DNA of 55,383 nucleotides, from assembly GCA_002501205.1 (NCBI GenBank), contig DLRW01000007.1, positions 1-55,383 on the forward strand. Reading direction: 5' to 3'. The notes under the pieces were generated by a model. That model searched no databases and was not told where the DNA came from. It was given only the letters and a program-made list of their open reading frames with translations. This DNA comes from Flavobacteriales bacterium UBA7878 (GTDB lineage Bacteria; Bacteroidota; Bacteroidia; Flavobacteriales; Schleiferiaceae). Below, piece by piece: positions 33,510 through 41,904 of this stretch. How positions within the stretch are numbered: the stretch's first letter is position 1; every line of letters starts with the position of its first letter. Position numbers and translations under genes: made by a program.

Positions 33510-34898
33510 TTAAAATTTATAGAGTAGAGATGCCGTTTCCGTCGCCTCTTCCTTTTGTTCCTTTACTTTTTCTTCCTGTTTAGACATGCTTTTGGCACGC
33601 TTTCCGTAAAAACTCAAATTTATACCAAATCGGAAATTGGTGGTTTGCACGGTAGCATAATCTGCCGCCATCACATTATCCGACATCAGGTACAACTGAA
33701 CGGCCCCTAATTTTAAATCGAAGCCTGCTCCAACATTATGCATAGTTCCATTAATGATGGAATAACCTGCAGTAAATTGGAAGGTACGTGACAATCGACC
33801 AACATAGTTAATACCATAGTCATTAAACATTTCACCGTTCCAAATACGAGTATGAAACAGCGCTCCAAAACTATGTTTGGGTGTTAAATGATAATTGAAA
33901 GAGGCATAGGCCTGACTCATCAAAGAGCGAGTATAGGTATTACCATCTTCCTCCCGGAAGTTAAAGGCCTTCTCCAAGCTGTCAGCCGTGGCATTACCTA
34001 CATTACTGAAATCATCCTGACTTAAGTCTATTTCAACTCCTTCAAAGTCAAAAGTCCCCTCACTAACATAATCACGATTATATGAAGTGTAGGTTATACT
34101 TCCTAAATCCAGAACCGAAGCACTCACATCAAACTTGTCATTGATTTGATAGAAGGCTCCAAAATCAAAAGCAAAACCAGTATTATTTGGTAGAGCAATG
34201 TCCATGATTTCCTGATCTTCAAAAGACTCAAAGGCTGAAGGTCCGGAAGTGCGAATCAAAATATCCGAAGTTGCTTTGATATTGTAATTGCCATCATTAC
34301 GCAAGCTTAAGTTCATGCGCTCGATATAAGCATGCTGCTGAACAAAGATGTATTTTGCCTTCAAGCCTACGGTTAACTTGTCTTGCAGAAACTTGTGCTG
34401 GTATCCTAAGTAGAAATTCGTGCGGTTAATAGTCTCCAGATCAAAAGTGTTTAAATCCAGATTGGTAATGCTACCATTTCCGCTGAAGAGAATTTGGAAC
34501 AATTGATAAGGAAGATCCATCTTAAAATCAATATTCTGAGTAGCGCCCAAGGTCACAAAGCCCTTACCGGCTTTAAAACCAACACCTAATAACTCAACAC
34601 GGTTATTAAGGTTTAGCTGGCTACGCTCATCTAAATTATTGCTGAGCTGGGCCAAGTTATGATTGATATCCGTTCCCTTCTCGAAAATATCAACCAGGGC
34701 AAATCCTGAATTGTGGTAATGCGTGCTTATACCCGAAATTCCTGGCAGGCCGATATACCATTTGGCTTGTTGCGGATATGCGGGATTGGTATGATGTACT
34801 TGCGGAATCGCATTAAAATTGTACAACATCATATCGCTCTGGGCAGAGAGGCCTAATGAAAATCCCAGGCCCAAAAGAAATAGTACTAACTTTTTCAT
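33510..34898 (-). CDS. DUF5723 outer-membrane barrel protein
   Basis: This 462-residue exported protein has a signal peptide (LGLSAQ at about 20) followed by 'MMLYNFNAIPQVHHTNPAY', a start typical of DUF5723. Alternating beta strands typical of an outer-membrane barrel run through the protein ('FYLGYQHKFLQDKLTVGLKA', 'HSFGALFHTRIWNGEMFNDYGI', 'FQFTAGYSIINGTMHNVGAGF', 'NFRFGINLSFYGK'). It ends with a lysine/glutamate-rich tail. DUF5723 has no assigned function; the fold resembles PorP/SprF-like proteins. ATGA overlap with the upstream lipoprotein gene indicates coupled expression. Confidence 0.8.
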   Translation of the reverse strand: MKKLVLFLLGLGFSLGLSAQSDMMLYNFNAIPQVHHTNPAYPQQAKWYIGLPGISGISTHYHNSGFALVDIFEKGTDINHNLAQLSNNLDERSQLNLNNRVELLGVGFKAGKGFVTLGATQNIDFKMDLPYQLFQILFSGNGSITNLDLNTFDLETINRTNFYLGYQHKFLQDKLTVGLKAKYIFVQQHAYIERMNLSLRNDGNYNIKATSDILIRTSGPSAFESFEDQEIMDIALPNNTGFAFDFGAFYQINDKFDVSASVLDLGSITYTSYNRDYVSEGTFDFEGVEIDLSQDDFSNVGNATADSLEKAFNFREEDGNTYTRSLMSQAYASFNYHLTPKHSFGALFHTRIWNGEMFNDYGINYVGRLSRTFQFTAGYSIINGTMHNVGAGFDLKLGAVQLYLMSDNVMAADYATVQTTNFRFGINLSFYGKRAKSMSKQEEKVKEQKEEATETASLLYKF

Positions 34899-36436
34899 TG
34901 GTCGTTGGAGATTTGATAGTTACCCTTCGCTTGCATGGCCGCTTTAATCTTAAGATCGTAGTCTGAATACAATTTCACACTGGTTTGACCATTATTTGTG
35001 GTATTCACAGAGGCCACAAAACGTAAGTCACGAGTCTTTAAAAAGTCCTCAATCATATCGCGATCAAAAACCACGGGATTTTCTTCTATTGTTGGACCGG
35101 TAACCCTACCGTTGCCATCTACAGGTGCTGCACTTAATAAAGGAAGTACAAATCCATTGATGCTATCACCTAAGGCGTTAATAAAGGAAACACTTAAGTT
35201 CAGATCAAAGGGTAAACGATTTTCGGATTGGAAGAAAACCGTTAATTCATCCAGATTGTCCAGATTTTCCAAATCTGCGCCAATATCCTTTACAGTTTGA
35301 TCCAAACGCATATCCTCCAAACGGAACTCCATTGGTACATCTACTTCAAAGTCGAGTACTACATTAGAGGTATTCGAAATGAAGTTTGGATTGGCACCCG
35401 GACCATTAGGGTTAATTTGAATGCTTCCTGAATAGTAAATCTTCTGGGGAATATTGGCCAGAAATTCGGTGATATCCGAATTGGTAGGATCCAAACTTAA
35501 ATCGGAAACTGCTACCACTCCTGGAGCTGGTGAAGCTTGAATTAAAAAAGGATCATTATTTAATTCAACACGCTGACGATCATTGTTCTCACCAATAAAT
35601 TCGGTCACAATCTCAATAGGTAAACCTACGGTTGATCTTGTGATGAGTTTTAGTCGAGGATCTGTTAAATAAAATCCACCGGTAAAACGCTCCAAGCCAT
35701 TAATCTGAAAATCAAAATCACCCGGAGGAGCGGCTTGAATACGGTCACCAAAATAACCATTGGCCACTTCAACTCTTAAGTCTTGCATGGCCACACCGCA
35801 AACAATAATATTACCTTGATTTACATTGGCAGTATCGATTAGCTCTAAACCAATGCTTAGGGCATTAACCGAATTTCCTCCATTGGTAAAGTCAAATACC
35901 AAACCATCTAAATTTGAGGAATCAATCAGTGTCTTGGTTCCAGCGGCCAGAGTAAAGGTATCTACATAGGTAGCTCCATTTAAACTTGCATTGCGATACG
36001 TAAATCGAAACCGAGTATCAGCCTGAACAGTATCATTACTATTTACCGTAAACTCGATCTTTCCACTCTCGAAAGTTGCATCGAACAACTGTGCACCTGC
36101 GATAGTACCCAATGCCACGTCCAAATCAAAGCTTGGTTGCGTTTTGTCTACCGGAAGCGGTAATGGATCCTGATCAGGAATAGTTAAGATATCATCAATT
36201 GAATACGTAAATACCGAATCCTGACGATAAAAAATACGGAGGGCATTACTGGGATCTACCACCAGGGTGGAATCTTCAATGTCGGAAACCAAATCTTCAA
36301 TACTTAAAGTAAGGTTTGCCAGAGGAACTGTAGCGGAGCTCTTCACTTCGATATCATTAATCATATCAAAGTCAAGCTCTTTATTACAAGCAAAAACAAT
36401 GAAAATCAGTAAGGCCAGGGGGCCAACTTTCTTCAT
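34895..36436 (-). CDS. Large lipoprotein upstream of DUF5723
   Basis: This 513-residue lipoprotein has lipobox VFAC (Cys about 17). The mature protein is nearly all beta with many Asp/Asn-rich loops, suggesting several immunoglobulin-like sandwiches. No family is recognised with certainty. Pairing of such a lipoprotein with a DUF5723 barrel by ATGA overlap suggests they form one envelope complex. It heads a three-gene reverse operon, with a promoter-like TTG-N17-TATCTTAT just upstream. Confidence 0.72.
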   Translation of the reverse strand: MKKVGPLALLIFIVFACNKELDFDMINDIEVKSSATVPLANLTLSIEDLVSDIEDSTLVVDPSNALRIFYRQDSVFTYSIDDILTIPDQDPLPLPVDKTQPSFDLDVALGTIAGAQLFDATFESGKIEFTVNSNDTVQADTRFRFTYRNASLNGATYVDTFTLAAGTKTLIDSSNLDGLVFDFTNGGNSVNALSIGLELIDTANVNQGNIIVCGVAMQDLRVEVANGYFGDRIQAAPPGDFDFQINGLERFTGGFYLTDPRLKLITRSTVGLPIEIVTEFIGENNDRQRVELNNDPFLIQASPAPGVVAVSDLSLDPTNSDITEFLANIPQKIYYSGSIQINPNGPGANPNFISNTSNVVLDFEVDVPMEFRLEDMRLDQTVKDIGADLENLDNLDELTVFFQSENRLPFDLNLSVSFINALGDSINGFVLPLLSAAPVDGNGRVTGPTIEENPVVFDRDMIEDFLKTRDLRFVASVNTTNNGQTSVKLYSDYDLKIKAAMQAKGNYQISNDQ

Positions 36437-36448
36437 AGAACGAGTGGG

Positions 36449-36476
36449 ATAAGATAGTTTTTACAACAAATGTCAA
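36449..36476 (-). promoter_or_regulatory. Candidate promoter TTG-N17-TATCTTAT for the DUF5723 operon
   Basis: On the minus strand TTG (36476-36474) and TATCTTAT (36456-36449; six of eight to TAnnTTTG) are 17 nt apart, within the Bacteroidota range, 12 nt before the ATG at 36436. Confidence 0.35.
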
Positions 36477-36563
36477 CTACAAATATGCGAATTTGTACGC
36501 TTAAGTCCCACAGAGTGTGAGTGAAAAGAGGGTTTTACCTATCGAATTACAGGGAATTCCGGT

Positions 36564-38450
36564 TTATAGGACATGTAATTCTGTCCGCCTGTTTCGAGCT
36601 CTATTTTGCTCAGAATCATTTGCTACCAATGGCTCCTTACTACCCTTTCCCTGGTATTCCATACGATTAGCCTCTATTCCCAGGGCCACCAAAGCATCGT
36701 AAACAGCCTTGGCCCTCTGGGTGCTTAATTCCGTATTGTAAGCATCCGAACCCTGATTGTCGGTATGTCCCTCCAAACGAATCCTTAATTCCGGGTTCAA
36801 TTCCAGAAAACGCACGATCTCTCTTAACTCCTGATTACTGCGATCGGTAAGCTGAAAAGAGTCGAATTCAAAAAAGATATTCTCCAATATCACCTTTTGC
36901 CCTTTGGCGATCGGCACCAACTCCACTAATAAATGTAGGGCTTCCTCCTTGGTTTGTTCAGCCAAAGCAAAATTGCGTGAGTAAAAGAGATAGCCCTTAA
37001 GTGCTACCGATAAACCATAATCGCTGCGGGCCGGTAGTACAGCATAAAAGGCTCCTTCTTTATTACTACTGCCATGCACCACCTTAGTACTATCGCTTAG
37101 GTCAATAAACTTAAGCGGAGCTCTTAAACTTTTGCGCGTTTCTTTATCAATCACCTTCCCTTCAACATAGGCAATAGGCCTGGCCTGCGCCGCTTCGGGC
37201 AGCCTAAACTCATAAAGATCCAGTTTCCCGAATCCCTCTTCCATGGCATCCGAACTAAAGAAGCCAGTGCGACCATCCGGTCCTACAATTAAGCTGAACT
37301 CCTGAAAAGATGTATTGATGGGATGCCCCAGATTGAGCGGCTCTCCCCAAGTTCCATCAGGCTGCTTTTCCGATACAAAAAAGTCTAAATCTCCCATACC
37401 CGGATGGCCATTACTACTGAAATACAAATGCTCATTATCAAAATGGATATACGGAGATGTTTCCTGTGCCGCGGTATTCACCTTGCCTGGAACTTTTTGA
37501 GCCTTGGTCCAGGCCTTGCCCTTAAACTCACTGTAATAAATATCCATATTGGGATCGGTACCACTGCGACCTCGCACAAAATACAAAGTGCGTCCATCGG
37601 GAGAGATGGAGGGTTGACTTTCCCATAAATGCGAATTAATAGCTGGCCCCAGGTTTATTGCTTTAGACCATTGTCCATTGGGTCCCAAGAAGGAGGCATA
37701 GATATCACAACTCCCTAATCCACCAGGGCGATCACAGGCGGCAAAGAAAATCAGTTCCCCATCGGCACTTAAGCTTTGGGCTCCTTCATTTCCTGGTGTA
37801 TTCAATTGCCCACGGAGCATCTGCGCTTCCGACCAGGGAGCACCGGCGCTGTCTCTGCGAGTAAACCAGAAATCCTCATCGAGCTTTTGCCCGTTCTCGG
37901 AACGATGCGTAAAAACCAAAGTGCGGGAATCGGCAGAAATACTGGGGAAGTACTCCAACTCTTCTGTATTGACTTTTGGCCCCAGGTTCTTGGGATTGTA
38001 TTCTATCACCTTTTTTAAGGCCTCCAAGGCAAATTGGGAACTGGCGATCATCCTATCGATTTCTTCCTTATAGCGACTATTGGCTCGAGGGTGTTGCAAA
38101 TAGGCCTCCAGAAAGGGAATGCATTCCTCATAGTGCTTCATGCCATATAATTGACGACCCTGAAAAAAATCGAGGTAATAGGGATATTCATATTTACGTG
38201 CCTTCTCATACTGCGCTAAAGCGCTATCCGAGTTCCCTAATTGATTATAGATATCCGCTTTAAAGAGATAAGCATCCACAAAAGACTGATCCTCTTCCAA
38301 AGCATCATCCAGAGCTTTTAAGGCTTTTTCCAATTCGTTCTCCTTAACATATTCCCTGGCTTTGGCCATGTATTTCTGAGCATCGCGGTTTTGCGCCTGA
38401 AGCAGACCTATGGAGAAAAAGAAAAGGAGAAAACAAACGAGGCGATGCAT
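36564..38450 (-). CDS. TPR-PD40-CRD-OmpA protein, PorE-like
   Basis: This outer-membrane-associated, peptidoglycan-binding protein of about 628 residues has four parts in order: a signal peptide (LLQAQ, about 20), TPR repeats (about 25-150), a PD40/WD40-like propeller (about 160-430) with repeated 'SISPDGRTLYFVRGR'-type blades, a carboxypeptidase regulatory-like domain (about 435-510), and an OmpA C-domain ('FFEFDSFQLTDRSNQEL', 'LEGHTDNQGSDAYNTELSTQRA', 'RARNRRTELHVL'). This is the architecture of PorE of the type IX secretion system, although paralogues share it. PorE is a lipoprotein, while here a plain signal peptidase I site is seen. ATG 38450 is chosen; the frame opens upstream at a TTG. 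Confidence 0.85.
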   Translation of the reverse strand: MHRLVCFLLFFFSIGLLQAQNRDAQKYMAKAREYVKENELEKALKALDDALEEDQSFVDAYLFKADIYNQLGNSDSALAQYEKARKYEYPYYLDFFQGRQLYGMKHYEECIPFLEAYLQHPRANSRYKEEIDRMIASSQFALEALKKVIEYNPKNLGPKVNTEELEYFPSISADSRTLVFTHRSENGQKLDEDFWFTRRDSAGAPWSEAQMLRGQLNTPGNEGAQSLSADGELIFFAACDRPGGLGSCDIYASFLGPNGQWSKAINLGPAINSHLWESQPSISPDGRTLYFVRGRSGTDPNMDIYYSEFKGKAWTKAQKVPGKVNTAAQETSPYIHFDNEHLYFSSNGHPGMGDLDFFVSEKQPDGTWGEPLNLGHPINTSFQEFSLIVGPDGRTGFFSSDAMEEGFGKLDLYEFRLPEAAQARPIAYVEGKVIDKETRKSLRAPLKFIDLSDSTKVVHGSSNKEGAFYAVLPARSDYGLSVALKGYLFYSRNFALAEQTKEEALHLLVELVPIAKGQKVILENIFFEFDSFQLTDRSNQELREIVRFLELNPELRIRLEGHTDNQGSDAYNTELSTQRAKAVYDALVALGIEANRMEYQGKGSKEPLVANDSEQNRARNRRTELHVL

Positions 38451-38496
38451 ATAAACGTAATTAGAGTATACCTTCCTTAACAAGAATCCTGCAAAT

Positions 38497-39009
38497 ATGA
38501 AGAATGCAATCCGACTTAGCTTCTTCTTCCTCTTGCTTTTCCTTTTACAAGATTGCCGGAAGGAAGAAAATCAAAGGTCAACACCAGACCTTATCAATAC
38601 CGTTATTATCCCCCATATAGAAATTGAATACGCCCTCACATGTGGCTGGAGTAGGGGAGCCGATACCTTGCGAATTAGTCGCGATAGTATCCACCTGTAC
38701 CAACGTATTCAAGGGTGGGGCCAGGCTCCATACGATACCTTGATCGATACCGCCTTTTATGTGCCATTGGCCTGGTTAGACAGTTTGTATTACAATCTGG
38801 ATATGGCGGCTTTCCAACAATTGAATTATCAATCAGGGAATTTACCTTCAGATGGTTGCAATGTTGACCTTTATCTGAAAAAGGACAACAGCAGCCATGC
38901 CATTCAATTTAACTTGATGGATAGTATCCCGGGCTGGGAAAATTACTTGCGACGTTTGGACTCCCTATGGATCGAAGCTGGTGGAGTTTTAGCTCCAGGT
39001 CAAAATTAG
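38497..39009 (+). CDS. Small lipoprotein, unknown function
   Basis: This 170-residue protein has a lipoprotein-like N-terminus (LLFLLQDC, Cys about 20). It contains two further cysteines (TCGWSRGAD and SDGCNVDLYL) that could pair. Its 'ALTCGWSRGADTLRISRDS' segment is reminiscent of small Bacteroidota lipoproteins of unknown role. It diverges from the PorE-like gene, and its stop codon interlocks with that of the convergent pirin gene (4-bp overlap). Confidence 0.65.
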   Translation: MKNAIRLSFFFLLLFLLQDCRKEENQRSTPDLINTVIIPHIEIEYALTCGWSRGADTLRISRDSIHLYQRIQGWGQAPYDTLIDTAFYVPLAWLDSLYYNLDMAAFQQLNYQSGNLPSDGCNVDLYLKKDNSSHAIQFNLMDSIPGWENYLRRLDSLWIEAGGVLAPGQN

Positions 39010-39857
39010 GACTCTGTCCAGCGACCCATTTTTCCGGACTGATAATCCATAATCGCTTGCTGGATTTCCGCTTCGGAATTCATCACAAAAGGACCATAAG
39101 AAACAACCGGTTCCTTAATGGGCTCCGCTTCACCTAAAATAATGTAGGCATCGTCCCGTACTTCGATATCCAAGGATCCTGGCTTGTTTTCAAATTGTGC
39201 CAGCTGACGTTTATTCATTTCTTGTCCATTGACCTTAATGGAGCCTTTGACCAGGTAAAAGAATAATTGCTCAGACTTAGAATCCCATTGAAGTTTACTT
39301 TCCGCTGGTGCCTCCAAAGTGCTCATAAACTGAGGATAGGGACTTTGCACCGGACCTTCAGCGCCATCGTATGCACCGCAAATTAAATTGAGCTTGAAAC
39401 CCTCTCCTACTTGAAGTTCGGGAATTTCATCTTTTTGGAAGCCTTGATAATGGGCCGGACTCATTTTTTGGGCAGCAGGCAAATTGATCCACAATTGCAA
39501 AATTTCCATTGGACCACCCTTTTCCAAAAATTCATCCGAAGAAGTTTCGGAGTGGATAATCCCGGCTCCGGCGGTCATCCACTGCACACCGCCTTTTAAA
39601 ATCCGACTGGAAAAGCCCTGGCTGTCTTGATGCACTAATTCACCTTCCACAATAAAGGTGAGAGTTTCAAAGCCACGGTGAGGATGCGGACCAAAAGGCA
39701 ATCCTTGATTATTGGCTGGAAACTCTTCATAACCATGATGGTTGAGGAAAATATAGGGATCGAGCTGCGAAATGCCAGGTACCGGTAAAGCACGCCAGGT
39801 TTTAAGACCAGGCATATGGGCGGTCATAGCATCGCTAATTCGAATAATCTTACGCAT
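39006..39857 (-). CDS. Pirin family protein (bicupin)
   Basis: This 283-residue cytoplasmic protein has an N-terminal cupin with the metal-site pattern 'PFGPHPHRGFETLTFIVEGEL.H.DS', then 'GGVQWMTAGAGIIHSE', and a C-terminal cupin ('LFFYLVKGSIKVNG'). Bacterial pirins bind iron or other metals; some act as quercetinases or regulatory cofactors. ATG 39857 gives MRKIIRISDAM, the expected start; the frame opens at a TTG farther upstream. Confidence 0.88.
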   Translation of the reverse strand: MRKIIRISDAMTAHMPGLKTWRALPVPGISQLDPYIFLNHHGYEEFPANNQGLPFGPHPHRGFETLTFIVEGELVHQDSQGFSSRILKGGVQWMTAGAGIIHSETSSDEFLEKGGPMEILQLWINLPAAQKMSPAHYQGFQKDEIPELQVGEGFKLNLICGAYDGAEGPVQSPYPQFMSTLEAPAESKLQWDSKSEQLFFYLVKGSIKVNGQEMNKRQLAQFENKPGSLDIEVRDDAYIILGEAEPIKEPVVSYGPFVMNSEAEIQQAIMDYQSGKMGRWTES

Positions 39858-39908
39858 GAGATGTTTTTGAAATTGACAAGTACAAAGATCAATTGTTCGA
39901 GTCAAATG

Positions 39909-39941
39909 TTGAAAATAAAATTCAATGTATTCTTATATTTT
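39909..39941 (+). promoter_or_regulatory. Candidate promoter for the XRE-S24 gene
   Basis: TTG (39909-39911), then 22 nt, then TATATTTT (39934-39941; seven of eight to TAnnTTTG). It lies downstream of the in-frame ATG 39925 and about 38 nt before TTG 39979, supporting the latter as the true start. Confidence 0.4.
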
Positions 39942-39978
39942 TAGCATTCTTTTTATTTTAGCAACAAATCTTTTTCTC

Positions 39979-40770
39979 TTGAAACAACTTGGACCTAATA
40001 TTCGGATTTTACGCAAGCAAAAAGGCTGGACTCAAGCTCAGCTTGCCGAAAAGCTCAATGTTAATCGAAGCTTGATTGGCGCTTATGAAGATGCTCGCTC
40101 GGAACCGCGTTTGGACACCTTGCAGCTGTTTTGCCATCTCTTCGGAGTTTCTCTGGAGGCCCTGCTCTATAAGAAGCTGGACCAAAAGAGTCCCAGCCCC
40201 ATTCGTAGTGATTATCCATTACGAATATTACCCGTGGCGGTAGAGCCTTCCGGCCGAGAGTTAATTAGCCTGATTCCCCAAAAGGCTGCAGCCGGATACA
40301 CCCAAGGTTATGCAGATACAGAATATATCGAAGGATTAAAATCAATTAGCCTTCCTCTCCCCGAATTACAGCAAAGCGGCACCCTGCGGATTTTTCAAAT
40401 TGAAGGAGATTCCATGTTACCAGTTCAACCAGGATCCTACATTATTGGTGAGTTTGAAGAAAACTGGGAAACCTTAAAAAATAATGCCTGCTACATTTTG
40501 CTTACCCTTAATGATGGTATCGTTTATAAGCGGATTGAAAATGAGCTAAGCTCAAAAAATCGCCTGCTCCTCAAATCTGATAATACGGAGTACAAACCTT
40601 ATTATCTGGATGCCTTGGAAATTTTGGAAGTTTGGAGAGCCAAAGGAATCTTAAGCTTTCAGGTGCCCGGAGAAAAGGATTTACAGGATATGCATTATCA
40701 AAAAATGATACAGGGCATTGATGAACTTAAAGCGGAGCTCAAAGAATTGAAAAGCCAGGTTAAAAAATGA
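39979..40770 (+). CDS. XRE HTH plus S24 peptidase regulator (LexA/CI-like)
   Basis: This 263-residue regulator has an XRE helix-turn-helix (about 3-58: 'NIRILRKQKGWTQAQLAEKLNVNRSLIGAYE') joined to an S24 self-cleaving domain. The catalytic Ser is in 'IEGDSMLPVQPG' (about 145) and the catalytic Lys in 'GIVYKRIEN' (about 184). An Ala-Gly pair (about 105-106, QKAAAGY) is a candidate self-cleavage site. By family precedent, such proteins are repressors relieved by RecA-triggered autocleavage. I choose TTG 39979: the frame's ATG (39925) adds a hydrophobic stretch unlike any XRE start and precedes the promoter box. It overlaps the radical SAM gene by ATGA. Confidence 0.85.
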   Translation: MKQLGPNIRILRKQKGWTQAQLAEKLNVNRSLIGAYEDARSEPRLDTLQLFCHLFGVSLEALLYKKLDQKSPSPIRSDYPLRILPVAVEPSGRELISLIPQKAAAGYTQGYADTEYIEGLKSISLPLPELQQSGTLRIFQIEGDSMLPVQPGSYIIGEFEENWETLKNNACYILLTLNDGIVYKRIENELSSKNRLLLKSDNTEYKPYYLDALEILEVWRAKGILSFQVPGEKDLQDMHYQKMIQGIDELKAELKELKSQVKK

Positions 40771-41840
40771 AGCCTGAACGCCGCGGCAGAGGCAGTCAGG
40801 ATAAAGTTCACAATCCCTTTGAATCGCGAGAGTATATAGAAGATCCCGAATATCAGGAATGGCAGCATCAAAATGGTGAAAACCCATGGGCCGATGAAGC
40901 CACTCAATATACTGAGGTAAATGCCAAAAGCATTGTGAATGCGGTATTAAGCCCGGATCTTGGTCATAAATGGAGTTTAAATCCCTATCAAGGCTGCGAA
41001 CATGGCTGTTCCTATTGCTATGCCCGCAACACCCATACTTATTGGGCCTTAGACGCCGGCCTCGATTTCGAAAGACAAATTCTGGTGAAACGAAATGCCG
41101 CCGATCTCTTAGCGCGTCATTTTGAAAAGGGCTCCTGGCAACCCGAAGCCATTATGCTATCTGGCAATACCGATTGTTACCAACCCCTGGAGCGAAAGCT
41201 GGAAATTACCCGTAGTCTCTTAAAGGTATTTTTAGAATATCGTAATCCCGTGGGGATTGTTACCAAGAACACCCTCATTGAGCGTGATCTGGACCTAATA
41301 ATTGAACTCAATAAGCTCAAATTGGTACATGTGGCTTTTAGCCTGAATAGCCTGGAAGAAGATTTGCGCCGAAAAATGGAACCCCGCACAGCAACTGCCA
41401 AACGTAGATTGGCGCTCATCAAGAAATTAAGTGATTTAGGCATTCCGGTCCAGGTACTCATCGCCCCGATAATTCCAGGTTTAAACAGCCATGAAGTATT
41501 GAGTATTGCGGAAAAGGTGGCTGCTGCTGGAGCGCGAAACATCAGCTATACCATTCTCAGGCTTAATGGACAAGTAAAAGATGTTTTCCTGAGCTGGCTG
41601 GAAAAGCATTATCCCGATCGTTATCAAAAGGTCTATAATCTGGTCGCAGCCAGTCATGATGGCCAGCTCAATGACTCGAAATTTGGCCGAAGAATGCATG
41701 GCCATGGTGAAATGGCGGAACAAATCAAACAAAGCATCTTACTGGCACGTAAGCGCTATTTTGCTGGCAGGGAAATAATCGATTACAATTATCAAGCATT
41801 TAGAAGAATGCGAAAAGGCCAATACCGGCTCTTTGACTAA
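40767..41840 (+). CDS. PA0069-family radical SAM protein (SPL-like)
   Basis: This 357-residue radical SAM enzyme has its cluster motif CEHGCSYC (Cys about 77, 81, 84) in 'NPYQGCEHGCSYCYARNTH', followed by 'IMLSGNTDCYQPLE' and 'GIVTKNTLIERDLD'. The family is related to spore photoproduct lyase and has no proven reaction; DNA repair is often suspected. Its ATG overlaps the S24 regulator's stop (ATGA), so the two are one operon and possibly a regulator-target pair. Confidence 0.88.
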   Translation: MKPERRGRGSQDKVHNPFESREYIEDPEYQEWQHQNGENPWADEATQYTEVNAKSIVNAVLSPDLGHKWSLNPYQGCEHGCSYCYARNTHTYWALDAGLDFERQILVKRNAADLLARHFEKGSWQPEAIMLSGNTDCYQPLERKLEITRSLLKVFLEYRNPVGIVTKNTLIERDLDLIIELNKLKLVHVAFSLNSLEEDLRRKMEPRTATAKRRLALIKKLSDLGIPVQVLIAPIIPGLNSHEVLSIAEKVAAAGARNISYTILRLNGQVKDVFLSWLEKHYPDRYQKVYNLVAASHDGQLNDSKFGRRMHGHGEMAEQIKQSILLARKRYFAGREIIDYNYQAFRRMRKGQYRLFD

Positions 41841-41880
41841 ATAGGCCATTTGCCCTATAGACTTGAGGTCAGGCAGCGGA

Positions 41881-41888
41881 TAGCTTTG
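41881..41888 (+). promoter_or_regulatory. -7 box TAGCTTTG for the T9SS cargo gene
   Basis: It is an exact TAnnTTTG match, 16 nt before ATG 41905. A TTG (41863) lies 15 nt upstream, slightly close for a -33 element. Confidence 0.5.
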
Positions 41889-41904
41889 CTATTAAAATTG
41901 TAAG

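Noticed and set aside
38452..38483. TTG-N21-TACGTTTA on the minus strand before the PorE-like gene
   Set aside because: The box ends one base before the ATG, so transcription would start inside the gene; I regard it as chance or evidence for a different start, not a firm promoter.
39925..39978. Apparent N-terminal membrane helix of the XRE-S24 regulator
   Set aside because: The stretch is A/T-rich and contains a promoter-like element; the XRE domain starts naturally at TTG 39979.
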